This document shows, one piece after another, positions 29,095-38,219 of a stretch of 64,000 bases of DNA (the first letter of the stretch is position 1; each line of letters begins with the position of its first letter). This stretch comes from CAYFZO01 sp965211995. Lineage in GTDB: Bacteria; Pseudomonadota; Gammaproteobacteria; Poriferisulfidales; Oxydemutatoraceae. The DNA is taken from contig OZ243040.1 in assembly GCA_965211995.1 (NCBI GenBank), forward strand, positions 124,001 through 188,000. Reading direction: 5' to 3'. The notes beneath the pieces were generated by a model. It was not told where the DNA came from. It saw nothing but the letters and a program-made list of their open reading frames with translations, and searched no databases. Position numbers and translations under genes: made by a program.

Positions 29095-30186
29095 GTGTCC
29101 ATCTTTGGCATGGTATTTGAATTTTTAAAGAAAAAAGACTGGCAGGCGACGATCAACTCGGATCGTGAACTGACCGTAAAGTCTGGTGAAAATCTGCTTG
29201 CGACGGGTCTTGCCGCGGGGCTTGACTGGCCGCACGATTGCAGGGTTGGCAGTTGCGGCACGTGCAGATGCACTCTGAAAAAGGGCAAAATTAAAGCGCT
29301 TCAGGATTTTTCCTACGTGTTGACGCCGGAACAGTTGGATCAGGGCATGATCCTCGCTTGTCAGACCGTGCTGAAAAGCGACATTGAGGTTGAAGTTGAG
29401 CTTGGAGAGGGCGGCAAGGCTGCGATTGAGAGCCGCGAAGGCACGTTGACCGCGGTGCGCAATTTAACCCACGACATCGTCGAGATGACGATTGCTTGTG
29501 ACGAGCCGATGCCTGGTGGCATTCTCGCCGGGCAGTACGCCGAGATTGCGTACGCAGGCCTGAGCAAGCCGCGTAGCTATTCGTTCGCCAAGGCGCCCGA
29601 GAACGAGAATCCGGGCGAAGTGACTTTTTACGTGCGCCTGGTGCCTGGTGGGGAATTCACTGAATGGCTGTTCGGTGATAGCCGCGAAGGTACGTGCATG
29701 ACGGTGTCCGGGCCTTACGGTGACTTTTGGTTGCGCGACAGCGAGGCGCCGATGATCTGCATCGCCGGCGGCAGCGGCATGAGCGCGGTCAAGGCAGTGC
29801 TTGAGCACGCGTGCAACAACAAAATCCAGCGCAATGCCTTGTTTCTTTTTGGTGCGCGCACCCAAGCCGACATCTACTGCCGTGAGGAAATGGAGAGCAT
29901 TCGCTTAAACTGGCATAAAGACTACAAGTTTGAATTTGAGTTTGTGCTTTCGGACGAATTGGATGACAGTAATTGGGTCGGCCCCCGGGGATTCGTGACC
30001 GACTACTTTCGACGCCATTGTGTTGAGTCGGGGTTGTTCAAACCCGAAACTTGTCAGGCTTATATGTGCGGCCCGCCACCGATGATAGACGCAGGCATCA
30101 AAATGCTTACCGAGGCTGGACTTAGTGAGTCGGATATTTTCTACGACAAGTTTCTGGACGCGAGCACGATACCCGGCGGACGTTAG
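29095..30186 (+). CDS. XylA-type oxygenase reductase (2Fe-2S ferredoxin / FAD / NAD)
   Basis: A 363-residue electron-transfer protein for a membrane monooxygenase. The N-terminal plant-type 2Fe-2S domain has CRVGSCGTCRCTL plus a fourth Cys in ILACQTV. The FAD domain has RSYSFAKAP, and the NAD domain has CIAGGSGMSAVKAVLEHA and the end AYMCGPPPMIDAG. Domain order and the run RLVPGGEFTEWLFG match XylA of xylene monooxygenase and its relatives. Start is GTG at 29095 or, perhaps better, ATG at 29110 (MVFEFLKKK); a 12-codon frame (29081-29119) with a good Shine-Dalgarno overlaps both. It probably serves the XylM-like hydroxylase at 38755, 8.5 kb away. Confidence 0.88.
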   Translation: MSIFGMVFEFLKKKDWQATINSDRELTVKSGENLLATGLAAGLDWPHDCRVGSCGTCRCTLKKGKIKALQDFSYVLTPEQLDQGMILACQTVLKSDIEVEVELGEGGKAAIESREGTLTAVRNLTHDIVEMTIACDEPMPGGILAGQYAEIAYAGLSKPRSYSFAKAPENENPGEVTFYVRLVPGGEFTEWLFGDSREGTCMTVSGPYGDFWLRDSEAPMICIAGGSGMSAVKAVLEHACNNKIQRNALFLFGARTQADIYCREEMESIRLNWHKDYKFEFEFVLSDELDDSNWVGPRGFVTDYFRRHCVESGLFKPETCQAYMCGPPPMIDAGIKMLTEAGLSESDIFYDKFLDASTIPGGR

Positions 30187-30231
30187 TGAGCCGGCCTCAA
30201 CGAGAGGAAAAAATCAAATCTGTCGCTACAT

Positions 30232-31110
30232 TCAATCAGCGAGTTGCTTCTCTTTGAGTTCCTGCAGGGTTTTGCAGTCTATGCACTGCACCGCGGTCGG
30301 GCGCGCTTCGAGTCGTCGCACGCCGATTTCTGCGCCGCACACGCTGCAATAGCCGTATTCGTCCACGCCGATCATGTTCAGGGCCTCGTCTATTTTCTTG
30401 ATTAATTTCCTTTCACGGTCGCGAGTTCTCAATTCGAGGCTGAATTCCTCTTCCTGGGTCGCCCTGTCAACGGGGTCGGCAAAGTTAGTGGCGTCCGTCT
30501 GCATATGATTGACCGTTCTATCCACTTCTTTCATCAGATCTTTTTTCCAGTTCAGAAGCAGCTTTCTGAAGTGTTGCAGTTGTTCTGAACCCATGTAAGG
30601 TTCGTCCTTTTTCAATTGGTAGGCTTTGACCGTTCGGGGCGCGGCATGGTTCTCTTCGGGCTTGATCATGCGCGCGCTCGGTTTTGCCGGCGTGCGGGGT
30701 TTGGGTTTGACCGGGGCTTTTTTTACCGCCTTGCGTACAGCGGGTTTTCTTTTCGGTGCGGGCTTTCTTTTCGGTGCGGGTTTTCTTTTCGGTGCGGGCT
30801 TTCTTTTCGGTGCGGGTTTTTTCTTTTTGGGGGCGGCCTTTCGCTTTTTAACCGCTGTTGTCTTTTTTTTCGACGCTGCTTTTTTGCGCACGGGTTTTTT
30901 TACCGAAGAGGATTTCCGCTTTTTGGTCACGCGCTTTTTCGCGCTTTTCTTTTTTGGGGTCGCTCGTTTTTTCTTGACGACGCTGCGGGACTTTTTGCGC
31001 AACACCGCCTTTTTTGCAGTTTTCCTGCGCGCCGCGGTTTTCTTTGCGGTTTTTTTCTTCGGCGCGGCCTTGTTTCGGGCCGTTCTTTTTTTGAGGGTTT
31101 TTTTAGCCAT
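30232..31110 (-). CDS. dksA: DksA with a long histone-H1-like lysine-rich N-terminal extension
   Basis: A 292-residue protein. The last 125 residues or so are DksA, which enters the RNA polymerase secondary channel and with ppGpp tunes rRNA and amino-acid promoters. The coiled-coil tip Asp residues fall in NFADPVDRATQEEE, and the zinc finger is CSVCGAEIG ... QCIDC. The first 165 residues are almost only Lys, Ala, Pro, Arg, with four KPAPKR repeats around residues 100-124, resembling histone H1/AlgP tails. Long tails of this kind occur on some other DksA proteins. It lies 101 bp after xseA. Confidence 0.92.
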   Translation of the reverse strand: MAKKTLKKRTARNKAAPKKKTAKKTAARRKTAKKAVLRKKSRSVVKKKRATPKKKSAKKRVTKKRKSSSVKKPVRKKAASKKKTTAVKKRKAAPKKKKPAPKRKPAPKRKPAPKRKPAPKRKPAVRKAVKKAPVKPKPRTPAKPSARMIKPEENHAAPRTVKAYQLKKDEPYMGSEQLQHFRKLLLNWKKDLMKEVDRTVNHMQTDATNFADPVDRATQEEEFSLELRTRDRERKLIKKIDEALNMIGVDEYGYCSVCGAEIGVRRLEARPTAVQCIDCKTLQELKEKQLAD

Positions 31111-31211
31111 TTGTAGTGTGCGGTCGCCTTGTTTTTTACGTTGTTCCTTTCGGAAAGCGCGCCTTTTTACAACTTATGACCCGCGTATGCAAGTGCCGGG
31201 CCGGTGCGGCA

Positions 31212-32591
31212 TTATAAGGGTTTGATTTGCGCGCCTGATTTTCGCAGTTTTTTCACCGAGGCTTCGATCCGGCCGTCTTCAACGCGAACCCCGATCTGTT
31301 GCCCGGCGGCGAGGTTTCCAACCGAGCGTACGACGCGCCCGCGCTCGTCGGTGGTGATCGAATAGCCCCGCTTCAGCGTCGCCAGCGGGCTTAAGGCGTG
31401 CAGGCGCACCGCGAGCCGTTCGCAGCGGTGGCGCCGGTTTTCGAGCAAATGTTTCGCGGCGAGGTTCAGCGCGCCCGCCGCGTTGGCCGTGCGGGTGCGC
31501 GCCGTGCGCACGCGCTCAATCGGCGCACGATAGTTCAATGCCGCGGACAGCAGCGCGAGGCGGTGGCCGGTAGCGGCGATCAATTCGCGCAGACTGAGGC
31601 GCAGGCGTTCGGCCACTTCGTCGAGCCGCTGCATGCGCTGCTCGATGCGCGCCGCCGGATGAAAGCGCAGCAACTGCGACCGCCGCAGCACCAGCGTCTG
31701 CCCGGCGGTTTCGAGCCGCGCCGCGAGACCGCGGTTCAGGCGCCGATGAAAGTCCGTGACGCTTTGCGTGAGCGCACGGCGGTCGGGGCTTGCGTGTTGC
31801 GCGGCGGCGGTCGGCGTCGGCGCGCGTTCGTCGGCGACGAAATCAGAGATTGTGAAATCCACGTCGTGGCCGATGCCGGTGATAACCGGCAGTTCGGAAG
31901 CCGCAATCGCGCGCGCGACTTGCTCTTCGTTGAACGCCCACAGGTCTTCAAGTGAGCCGCCGCCGCGGGCCAGGATCAAGACGTCGGTTTCGCGCCGCGC
32001 ATTGGCGACCTTGAGCATCCGGCAGATTGATGCGGTCGCCTCGACGCCTTGCACCGGCGTCGGGTACACGCAGACCTCGATCATCGGCAGGCGCCGGTTC
32101 AGCGTGGCCAGCACGTCGTGCAGTGCCGCGCCGTCGGTGGAAGTGATGACGCCGACGCGGCGCGGAAACTTCGGGATCGCCCGTTTGCGCGCCGGCTCGA
32201 ACAGTCCCTCTTGCGCGAGTTTTCGCTTGAGTTGCTCGAAGCGCCGATGCAGTTCACCGTGCCCCGAGAGCTCCATGAAATTGACGATCAACTGGAAATC
32301 GCCGCGTGTTTCGTACAGGTCGGCGCGGGCGTGGACCGTCACCTGCATGCCATTTTCGGGGCCGAAGCCAAGCGCGCGGTTTCTGCCGCGGAACATGGCA
32401 CAGCGAATCTGTGCGGCGTTGTCTTTGAGCGAGAAGTAGATATGGCCCGAGGCCGGCTGTGACAGGTTTGAGAGCTCGCCCTCCAGCCACACCGGTTCGA
32501 TCTTGTCGAGCAGCAGTTGCCTGACTTCGGCGTTGAAGCGGCTGACCGTATAGACGTTGCGCTTGCTTTCCGGAAGTGCGGTGTCAAACAT
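31212..32591 (-). CDS. xseA: Exodeoxyribonuclease VII large subunit XseA
   Basis: A 459-residue catalytic subunit that degrades single-stranded DNA from both ends together with XseB. The N-terminal OB fold spans about residues 15-110 (VYTVSRFNAEVRQLL, WLEGELSNLSQPASGHIYFS). The catalytic domain has PRRVGVITSTDGAALHD, LILARGGGSLEDLWAFNEE and PVITGIGHDVDFTISDFVAD. A long helical C-terminal half follows. It diverges from guaB across 76 bp, an order common in Pseudomonas relatives. Confidence 0.96.
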   Translation of the reverse strand: MFDTALPESKRNVYTVSRFNAEVRQLLLDKIEPVWLEGELSNLSQPASGHIYFSLKDNAAQIRCAMFRGRNRALGFGPENGMQVTVHARADLYETRGDFQLIVNFMELSGHGELHRRFEQLKRKLAQEGLFEPARKRAIPKFPRRVGVITSTDGAALHDVLATLNRRLPMIEVCVYPTPVQGVEATASICRMLKVANARRETDVLILARGGGSLEDLWAFNEEQVARAIAASELPVITGIGHDVDFTISDFVADERAPTPTAAAQHASPDRRALTQSVTDFHRRLNRGLAARLETAGQTLVLRRSQLLRFHPAARIEQRMQRLDEVAERLRLSLRELIAATGHRLALLSAALNYRAPIERVRTARTRTANAAGALNLAAKHLLENRRHRCERLAVRLHALSPLATLKRGYSITTDERGRVVRSVGNLAAGQQIGVRVEDGRIEASVKKLRKSGAQIKPL

Positions 32592-32638
32592 CGGTTACGG
32601 GTCGGGCGTCGGTGTCGGGGGGTGAGGCGTCGCCGCCA

Positions 32639-32647
32639 TGATACAAT
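32639..32647 (+). promoter_or_regulatory. guaB promoter, extended -10
   Basis: TGATACAAT is an extended -10 (TGn plus TACAAT) 20 bp upstream of the guaB start, inside the xseA-guaB divergent gap. The leader would be very short. I see no purine-responsive operator that I can name. Confidence 0.45.
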
Positions 32648-32667
32648 GACATTAAAGCCCCGCCGCC

Positions 32668-34125
32668 ATGGAAGATTTGCAAGAAGCTCTGACATTTGAC
32701 GATGTCTTGCTGGTGCCCGCTTATTCCGACGTTCTGCCCGCCCGCGTCGATCTGACGACGCGCCTGACGCGCGGCATACAACTCAACATTCCTTTTGTCT
32801 CGGCGGCAATGGACACCGTGACTGAGGCGCGGCTTGCGATTGCGCTGGCGCAGGAAGGCGGACTCGGCATCATCCACAAGAACATGGACGCCACCGAGCA
32901 GGCCGCGCAAGTGCGCCTGGTCAAGAAGTACGAAAGCGGCGTGATCAAGGACCCGATCACGGTGTCTCCGGATACGCCGGTGCGCAAGGTCATCGATCTC
33001 ACCCGCAGCAATAAGATCTCAGGCGTGCCGGTTGTTGCCGGCAGCGATCTGGTCGGGATCGTCACGCGTCGCGACCTGCGTTTCGAGACCCGTCTCGACG
33101 AGCCGGTCTCGTCGGTGATGACGCCTAAGGCAAGGCTGGTGGCGGTGAAGGAAGGCGCCGGCAAGGACAAAGTTCGGCAACTGCTGCACCGGCACCGGAT
33201 TGAGAAGGTGCTGGTGGTCAACGACCGCTTCGAGTTGTGCGGCATGATCACGGTCAAGGACCTCCAGAAATCGAGTGATTATCCGAACGCCTGCCGCGAT
33301 GAGTTCGGGCGCCTGCGCGTCGGCGCGGCCGTCGGCATCGGCGATAAGGAGCGCACCCGCGTCGAACGGCTGGTCGCGGCCGAGGTTGACGTGCTGATCG
33401 TGGATACCGCGCATGGGCACTCGAAATCGGTGTTCGACGCCGTGCGTGCGATCAAGCGGGGTTTTTCCGGGGTGCAGGTGATCGCGGGCAATATCGCTTC
33501 CGACGAAGCCGCCGCGGCGCTGGCCGACTGCGGGGTTGACGCGGTCAAGGTCGGCATCGGTCCCGGCTCGATCTGCACGACGCGCATCATCGCGGGCGTC
33601 GGTGTGCCGCAAATCACCGCGATCCGCAACGTCAGCCGCGCGCTCGCCGGCACCGACGTGCCGGTCATCGCCGACGGCGGCGTGCGCTTTTCGGGCGACG
33701 CGGCGAAAGCAATCGCGGCCGGCGCCCACGTGGTGATGATCGGCAGTTTGTTCGCGGGCACGCAAGAAGCGCCGGGGGAGGTCGGGTTGTATCAGGGGCG
33801 TTCGTATAAAACCTATCGCGGCATGGGTTCGCTGTCGGCGATGAAGCGCGGTTCGAGCGATCGCTATTTTCAGGAAGGCAACGACGACGCCAAGTTGGTT
33901 CCCGAAGGCATCGAGGGGCGGGTGCCGTACCGGGGCGGCGTCGTGGACGTGGTTGACCAACTTGCCGGCGGCGTGCGCGCGAGCATGGGTTACGTCGGCT
34001 GCCGCAATCTCGCCGAGATGCACACCAAGCCGCGGTTCGTGCGGGTCACCCAGGCGGGCATGGAAGAAAGCCACGCGCACAGCGTTACGATCACCAAGGA
34101 AGCGCCGAATTACCGTGGCGTCTGA
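32668..34125 (+). CDS. guaB: Inosine-5'-monophosphate dehydrogenase GuaB
   Basis: A 485-residue enzyme that oxidises IMP to XMP with NAD, the committed step to GMP. The barrel is interrupted by two CBS domains (about residues 95-205: VIKDPITVSPDTPVRKVIDL). The catalytic loop is GIGPGSICTTRIIAGVG, with the nucleophilic Cys, and the flap is SDRYFQ. Length is standard. It overlaps guaA by about 11 bp, indicating a guaBA operon with coupled translation. Confidence 0.98.
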   Translation: MEDLQEALTFDDVLLVPAYSDVLPARVDLTTRLTRGIQLNIPFVSAAMDTVTEARLAIALAQEGGLGIIHKNMDATEQAAQVRLVKKYESGVIKDPITVSPDTPVRKVIDLTRSNKISGVPVVAGSDLVGIVTRRDLRFETRLDEPVSSVMTPKARLVAVKEGAGKDKVRQLLHRHRIEKVLVVNDRFELCGMITVKDLQKSSDYPNACRDEFGRLRVGAAVGIGDKERTRVERLVAAEVDVLIVDTAHGHSKSVFDAVRAIKRGFSGVQVIAGNIASDEAAAALADCGVDAVKVGIGPGSICTTRIIAGVGVPQITAIRNVSRALAGTDVPVIADGGVRFSGDAAKAIAAGAHVVMIGSLFAGTQEAPGEVGLYQGRSYKTYRGMGSLSAMKRGSSDRYFQEGNDDAKLVPEGIEGRVPYRGGVVDVVDQLAGGVRASMGYVGCRNLAEMHTKPRFVRVTQAGMEESHAHSVTITKEAPNYRGV

Positions 34126-35752
34126 AGCATCGGCCGGTGTGCGCGCCGTTGACGGGCGGGCCGGTCACGACCGCCGTAACCGCGGCGTCGCGGACAAGGT
34201 TCTGATCGTTGATTTCGGCTCGCAATACACCCAGTTGATCGCGCGCCGCGTGCGCGAACTCGGCGTGTACAGTGAGGTCTTTGGCTGGCGGGGACTCGAG
34301 GCCGGCGCGATCGCCGAGTTCGACCCGCGCTGCGTCATTCTTTCGGGCGGCCCTGAGTCGGCGGCGGTCGTCGGCGCACCGCAAGTGCCCGCGGGTGTTT
34401 TCGACCGCGGCGTGCCGGTGCTCGGCGTCTGCTACGGCATGCAGGCGATGGCGCGGCAGTTCGGCGGCAAAGTCGAGTCGTCGCCGCGCCGTGAGTTCGG
34501 GCACGCGCGGGTGTCGCTGGTTTGCGCCGGCGGGCTGTTCGACGGCATCGGTGATGATGCGGACGACGGTTCCGGCGCTGCGCTCGACGTGTGGATGTCG
34601 CACGGCGATAAGGTGGTCGAGGTGCCGCCGGGCTTCAAAGCCATCGCCGCGACCGCCGCTTCGCCGGTGTCGGCGATGGCCGACGACCGCCGCCGTTGTT
34701 ACGGTTTGCAGTTTCACCCGGAAGTCACGCATACGCCGGCGGGGCAGGCCATACTCAAACGCTTCGTTGTGGATATCGCCGGCTGTGCGCGCGCGTGGAC
34801 GCCGCACGTGATCGTCGAGCACGGCCTCGCCGACGTGCGCCGGCGGGTCGGCGGCGAGGAAGTCGTTCTCGGGCTGTCCGGCGGGGTTGACTCGGCGGTG
34901 GCGGCGGTGCTGATCCATCGCGCGATTGGCGCGCAACTGCATTGCGTGTTCGTTGACACCGGGCTGCTCAGGCTCGGCGAGGCCGAACAGGTGAGCGAGA
35001 CTTTCGCGCGTCACATCGGCATTGACCTTGTGTGCGTGCGCGCGCAGCGGATGTTTTTCGACGCTCTGCGCGGCGTCACCGACCCCGAGGAGAAGCGCAA
35101 GATCATCGGCGGCTTGTTCATCAAGGTGTTCGAGCAGGAGGCGGCGAAGTTTCCGCGGGTGCGGTGGCTCGCGCAGGGCACGATCTATCCGGACGTGATC
35201 GAGTCCGCCGGCGCCGCCTCGGACTCGGCGCATTTGATCAAGTCGCACCACAACGTCGGCGGCCTGCCCGAGCGCATGCGACTCAAACTGCTCGAACCGC
35301 TGTCGTCGCTGTTCAAGGACGAGGTCAGGAAGCTCGGGCTCGAACTGGGTTTGTCGGCTGAGATCATCGGGCGCCATCCTTTCCCGGGGCCGGGGCTCGC
35401 GGTGCGCATCCTCGGCGAAGTCAAGCGGGAGTACGCCGCACTGCTGCGCTTGGCCGACCGCATTTTCATCGAGGAACTCAAGCGCGCAGATCTTTACGCC
35501 GCGGTGTCGCAGGCGTTCGCGGTGTTTCTGCCGGTCAAGTCGGTCAGCGTCATGGGCGACGGCAGGGAATACAGTTATGTGGTGGTGCTGCGCGCGGTAG
35601 AGACCAGCGACTTCATGACCGCGAACCGGGCGCGTCTGCCCGAGGAGTTTCTCGACGGCGTCGCACGACGAATCGTGAACGAGGTCGGCGGCGTCTCGCG
35701 CGTGTGCTACGACATCACGAGCAAGCCGCCGGCGACGATCGAGTGGGAATAG
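34115..35752 (+). CDS. guaA: GMP synthase (glutamine-hydrolysing) GuaA
   Basis: A 545-residue amidotransferase that converts XMP to GMP. The glutaminase domain begins KVLIVDFGSQYTQLIARRVR, with the nucleophile in GVCYGMQAMA and FHPEVTHT. The ATP pyrophosphatase domain has LGLSGGVDSAVAAVL, and the dimerisation domain includes HPFPGPGLAVRILGE. I chose GTG at 34115, which overlaps guaB, over the much longer frame from 33953. GTG at 34139 is another option. About 20 extra residues precede the first strand compared with E. coli. Confidence 0.96.
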   Translation: MASEASAGVRAVDGRAGHDRRNRGVADKVLIVDFGSQYTQLIARRVRELGVYSEVFGWRGLEAGAIAEFDPRCVILSGGPESAAVVGAPQVPAGVFDRGVPVLGVCYGMQAMARQFGGKVESSPRREFGHARVSLVCAGGLFDGIGDDADDGSGAALDVWMSHGDKVVEVPPGFKAIAATAASPVSAMADDRRRCYGLQFHPEVTHTPAGQAILKRFVVDIAGCARAWTPHVIVEHGLADVRRRVGGEEVVLGLSGGVDSAVAAVLIHRAIGAQLHCVFVDTGLLRLGEAEQVSETFARHIGIDLVCVRAQRMFFDALRGVTDPEEKRKIIGGLFIKVFEQEAAKFPRVRWLAQGTIYPDVIESAGAASDSAHLIKSHHNVGGLPERMRLKLLEPLSSLFKDEVRKLGLELGLSAEIIGRHPFPGPGLAVRILGEVKREYAALLRLADRIFIEELKRADLYAAVSQAFAVFLPVKSVSVMGDGREYSYVVVLRAVETSDFMTANRARLPEEFLDGVARRIVNEVGGVSRVCYDITSKPPATIEWE

Positions 35753-35806
35753 CGCCGGCCCGCGTTGCTTACAAGCGCGCACGATGAGAAAGAACAACTT
35801 GGCTTT

Positions 35807-36222
35807 TAATGGATTGCCGCAACGTGGCCGGGCTGTCGCCCTGCGAAGACGCCGAAGCGGAAGGTGGGTTAATGGACTGCCGACAATATGGCCGGGTTGC
35901 CGCCCTGCGAAGACGCCGAAGCGGAAGGCGGGTTAATGAATTGCCGACAAGATGGCCGGGCTGTCGCCCTGCGAAGCCGCCGAAGCGGAAGGCGGGTTAA
36001 TGAATTGCCGCAAAATGGCCGGGCTGCCTCCCTGCGAAGCCGCCGAAGCGGAAGGCGGGTTAATGAATTGCCGCAAAATGGCCGGGCTGTCTCCCTGCGA
36101 AGCCGCCGAAGCGGAAGGCGGGTTAATGGACTGCCGACAATATGGTCGGGCTGTCACCCTGCGAAGACTCCGAAGCGGAAGGCGGGTTGATGGGCTGCCG
36201 ACAATATGGCCGGGTCGTTGCC
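35807..36222. repeat. 63/64-bp tandem satellite between guaA and tadA
   Basis: Units start at about 35807, 35870, 35934, 35998, 36061, 36124 and 36188 (partial), period 63-64 bp. A core reads TGGCCGGGCTGTC, then CCTGCGAAGMCGCCGAAGCGG and GGCGGGTTAATG. Part of the array is open in frames on both strands, with a 21-residue period (for example CEAAEAEGGLMNCRK), but the mixed 63/64 spacing breaks every frame somewhere. I do not call it a gene. There are no unique spacers, so it is not CRISPR. Confidence 0.9.
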
Positions 36223-36270
36223 GTTACAGCCTGCGCCGGGCGTGTCCGCATCGCGTTCCCATTGTGAGAA

Positions 36271-36768
36271 ATGCAGACTAGCGGCGTGACCCGCTCCGAT
36301 GCCGATTTGATGCGCTGCGCCGTCGAGCAGGCGCGCGCTGCGGCGGTCGCCGGCGAAGTGCCGGTGGGGGCAGTGGTGGTGATCGCGGGAGAGATTGTCG
36401 CGCGCGCCCATAACGCGCCGCTCGCCTCGAACGACCCGACCGCCCATGCCGAGATCCTGGCTTTGCGCCGCGCCGCCGCGGCTTGCGGTAATTACCGCCT
36501 GAGTGGTCGGGGTGAGCCGGGCGACGCCGTTTTATACGTGACGCTTGAACCCTGCGCGATGTGCTTCGGCGCGATGGTTCATGCGCGCGTCTCGCGGCTC
36601 GTGTTCGGTGCCGCCGACCCGAAGAGCGGTGTCCTCGGCGGCGCGGTTGACCTGCGTCGCACCGCGGCTTTTAACCATCACCCCGAAGTGACGGGCGGCG
36701 TGCTTGCGGATGAGTGCGCGGCATTGCTGCACGCGTTTTTTGAGCAAAGACGCCCGTGTGGGCAGTAA
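36271..36768 (+). CDS. tadA: tRNA-specific adenosine deaminase TadA
   Basis: A 165-residue zinc deaminase that turns A34 to inosine in tRNA-Arg(ACG). The catalytic motifs are HAEILAL, with the His ligand and the proton-shuttle Glu, and PCAMCFGAMVHAR with two Cys ligands. Family residues include VPVGAVVV near the start and DPKSGVLGG in the loop. The gene comes after guaA and ahead of convergent mltF, the same order as in many Pseudomonas relatives. It starts at ATG 36271 just after the satellite. Confidence 0.95.
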   Translation: MQTSGVTRSDADLMRCAVEQARAAAVAGEVPVGAVVVIAGEIVARAHNAPLASNDPTAHAEILALRRAAAACGNYRLSGRGEPGDAVLYVTLEPCAMCFGAMVHARVSRLVFGAADPKSGVLGGAVDLRRTAAFNHHPEVTGGVLADECAALLHAFFEQRRPCGQ

Positions 36769-36782
36769 GCGGAATGAATTTC

Positions 36783-38219
36783 TTAGATCGGCGCCGGGCC
36801 TTCGGGCAGCGGTGGTTCCTGTGCAGTCGCTTTGGGCACGTCGAATCTCAACGCGCCTTCGAGCCAGGCGAGCAAGTCGCGGTAGGCTCGAACGTTGTAC
36901 ACATAAGTGTAAGGGTCGTTCAGCGATTGTGCGCTCCCCGTGGCTTGGTCGGTGCGCCGGGCCCTGTGCAGGAATTCGCGCACGTCAATCCACAGCGCGG
37001 GGTTGAGTTCCTTCGCGCGTGCTGCCGCCATCGCCCTTGCGACGTATCTCGGGCCTGAGTTGTAAGCCGCGAGCGCGAACCAAGTGCGGTCGGGTTCCTT
37101 GATCGTGGATGGCAGCCGCTGTTTGAGTTCCTGCAGAAAGCGCGCGCCCGCTCCGATGCTTTGGGAAGGGTCTTTGCGGTCAGTCACGTCAAACTGCTTG
37201 GCGGTATCGAGGGTCAACATCATCAGCCCCTTGACGCCGCTCGGCGAGTGCGCCTGCGGGTTCCAGTGCGACTCCTGATAACTCACGGCGGCCAGCAGTT
37301 TCCAGTCAATCCCGGCCTCGTTCGCAGCCTCGACAAACAACTCCCGGTACCGTCCGAGGCGGCGGTCAACGTTTTCTATGAAAGTCAGTTTTTCGGGGTA
37401 ATCAAGCTGCATCAAGTGTCCGTAGTAGCGGTCGGAGATCTGCTCAAGTGTGCGCTTTGCCGCGGCTTCGGCAAAGAACGTTTCCGCTGCGGAGACGAGG
37501 CGGGCGTCGGTGCAGTCGCCGAATACCCAGTACAGCGGCAACTCGTCGCTGAGATCAAAGGCTTCCTTGACGCGCGGGTAGAAGCGCTTGGTCATCATTA
37601 CCGCGTGTGAGTCCGCGATCGTGTAGTCGACAAACCCCCGGTCGATCAGTTCGATCAGATTATGCGAACCGAGGTTCGGGTGCAGTGTCCAGTTGGTCAG
37701 GTCGCCGTTGCGTTGCTTGATGTCGAGCAGGGTTTCGAGATGCGCGGGCTCGGCGCTCGCTTCGATGTTTTTCATGATCAGGTCGGCGGGGTTCGAAGGG
37801 CGCTGCTGATCGAAGCGGTGGAGCAATTGTTGTCTCGACATGCCGTAGCGCGGCCCGGGGCGGAACTTGCCGTGCAGCCGCGTCGGCAACGTCAGCAGGC
37901 CCACTGCCAGTTGCGCCGGGAGATTGGTCCGGGGATGGGCTTGGGAATGATCGGTTTCGGGGCTGCATAAAGCGTCGAGGGCGGCGGCGGTGTTGGCGGC
38001 GTAATTGATCTCGGGTTCCACGCCCAGCGATTCGGCGAACATCGCCAGCAGGTCATGATCAATGCCTGTTGCTCGGTTTTCTTCGAAATGCCACGCCGCG
38101 GGCGTGATGCGCACGACCACCGACAGGCGCTCATTGGCGGTCTGCGGCGGATTGTCTCCGCAGGCCGTCAGAGCGAGAGCCGCCAATGTCAGCCATGGAT
38201 AATATTGTCGGAGCATCAT
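36783..38219 (-). CDS. mltF: Membrane-bound lytic murein transglycosylase F
   Basis: A 478-residue lipoprotein. The signal ends LALTAC-GD, with Cys20 as the lipid anchor. An SBP_bac_3-like periplasmic-binding domain (about residues 30-265) precedes the SLT catalytic domain, which has LLAAVSYQESHWNPQAHSPS (catalytic Glu), VKGLMMLTLDTAKQF and WFALAAYNSGP. It cleaves peptidoglycan glycan strands with 1,6-anhydro ends at the outer-membrane inner face. It is convergent with tadA, 14 bp apart. Confidence 0.95.
   Translation of the reverse strand: MMLRQYYPWLTLAALALTACGDNPPQTANERLSVVVRITPAAWHFEENRATGIDHDLLAMFAESLGVEPEINYAANTAAALDALCSPETDHSQAHPRTNLPAQLAVGLLTLPTRLHGKFRPGPRYGMSRQQLLHRFDQQRPSNPADLIMKNIEASAEPAHLETLLDIKQRNGDLTNWTLHPNLGSHNLIELIDRGFVDYTIADSHAVMMTKRFYPRVKEAFDLSDELPLYWVFGDCTDARLVSAAETFFAEAAAKRTLEQISDRYYGHLMQLDYPEKLTFIENVDRRLGRYRELFVEAANEAGIDWKLLAAVSYQESHWNPQAHSPSGVKGLMMLTLDTAKQFDVTDRKDPSQSIGAGARFLQELKQRLPSTIKEPDRTWFALAAYNSGPRYVARAMAAARAKELNPALWIDVREFLHRARRTDQATGSAQSLNDPYTYVYNVRAYRDLLAWLEGALRFDVPKATAQEPPLPEGPAPI

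Noticed and set aside
30626..31225. Phe/Gly-rich frames opposite the DksA tail
   Set aside because: Complement of the lysine-rich repeats; Lys codons AAA/AAG give Phe/Leu on the other strand.
35952..36281. A 109-codon repeat protein (21-residue period) before tadA
   Set aside because: It depends on the tandem array; the 63/64-bp spacing breaks the frame in other units and no start context is seen.
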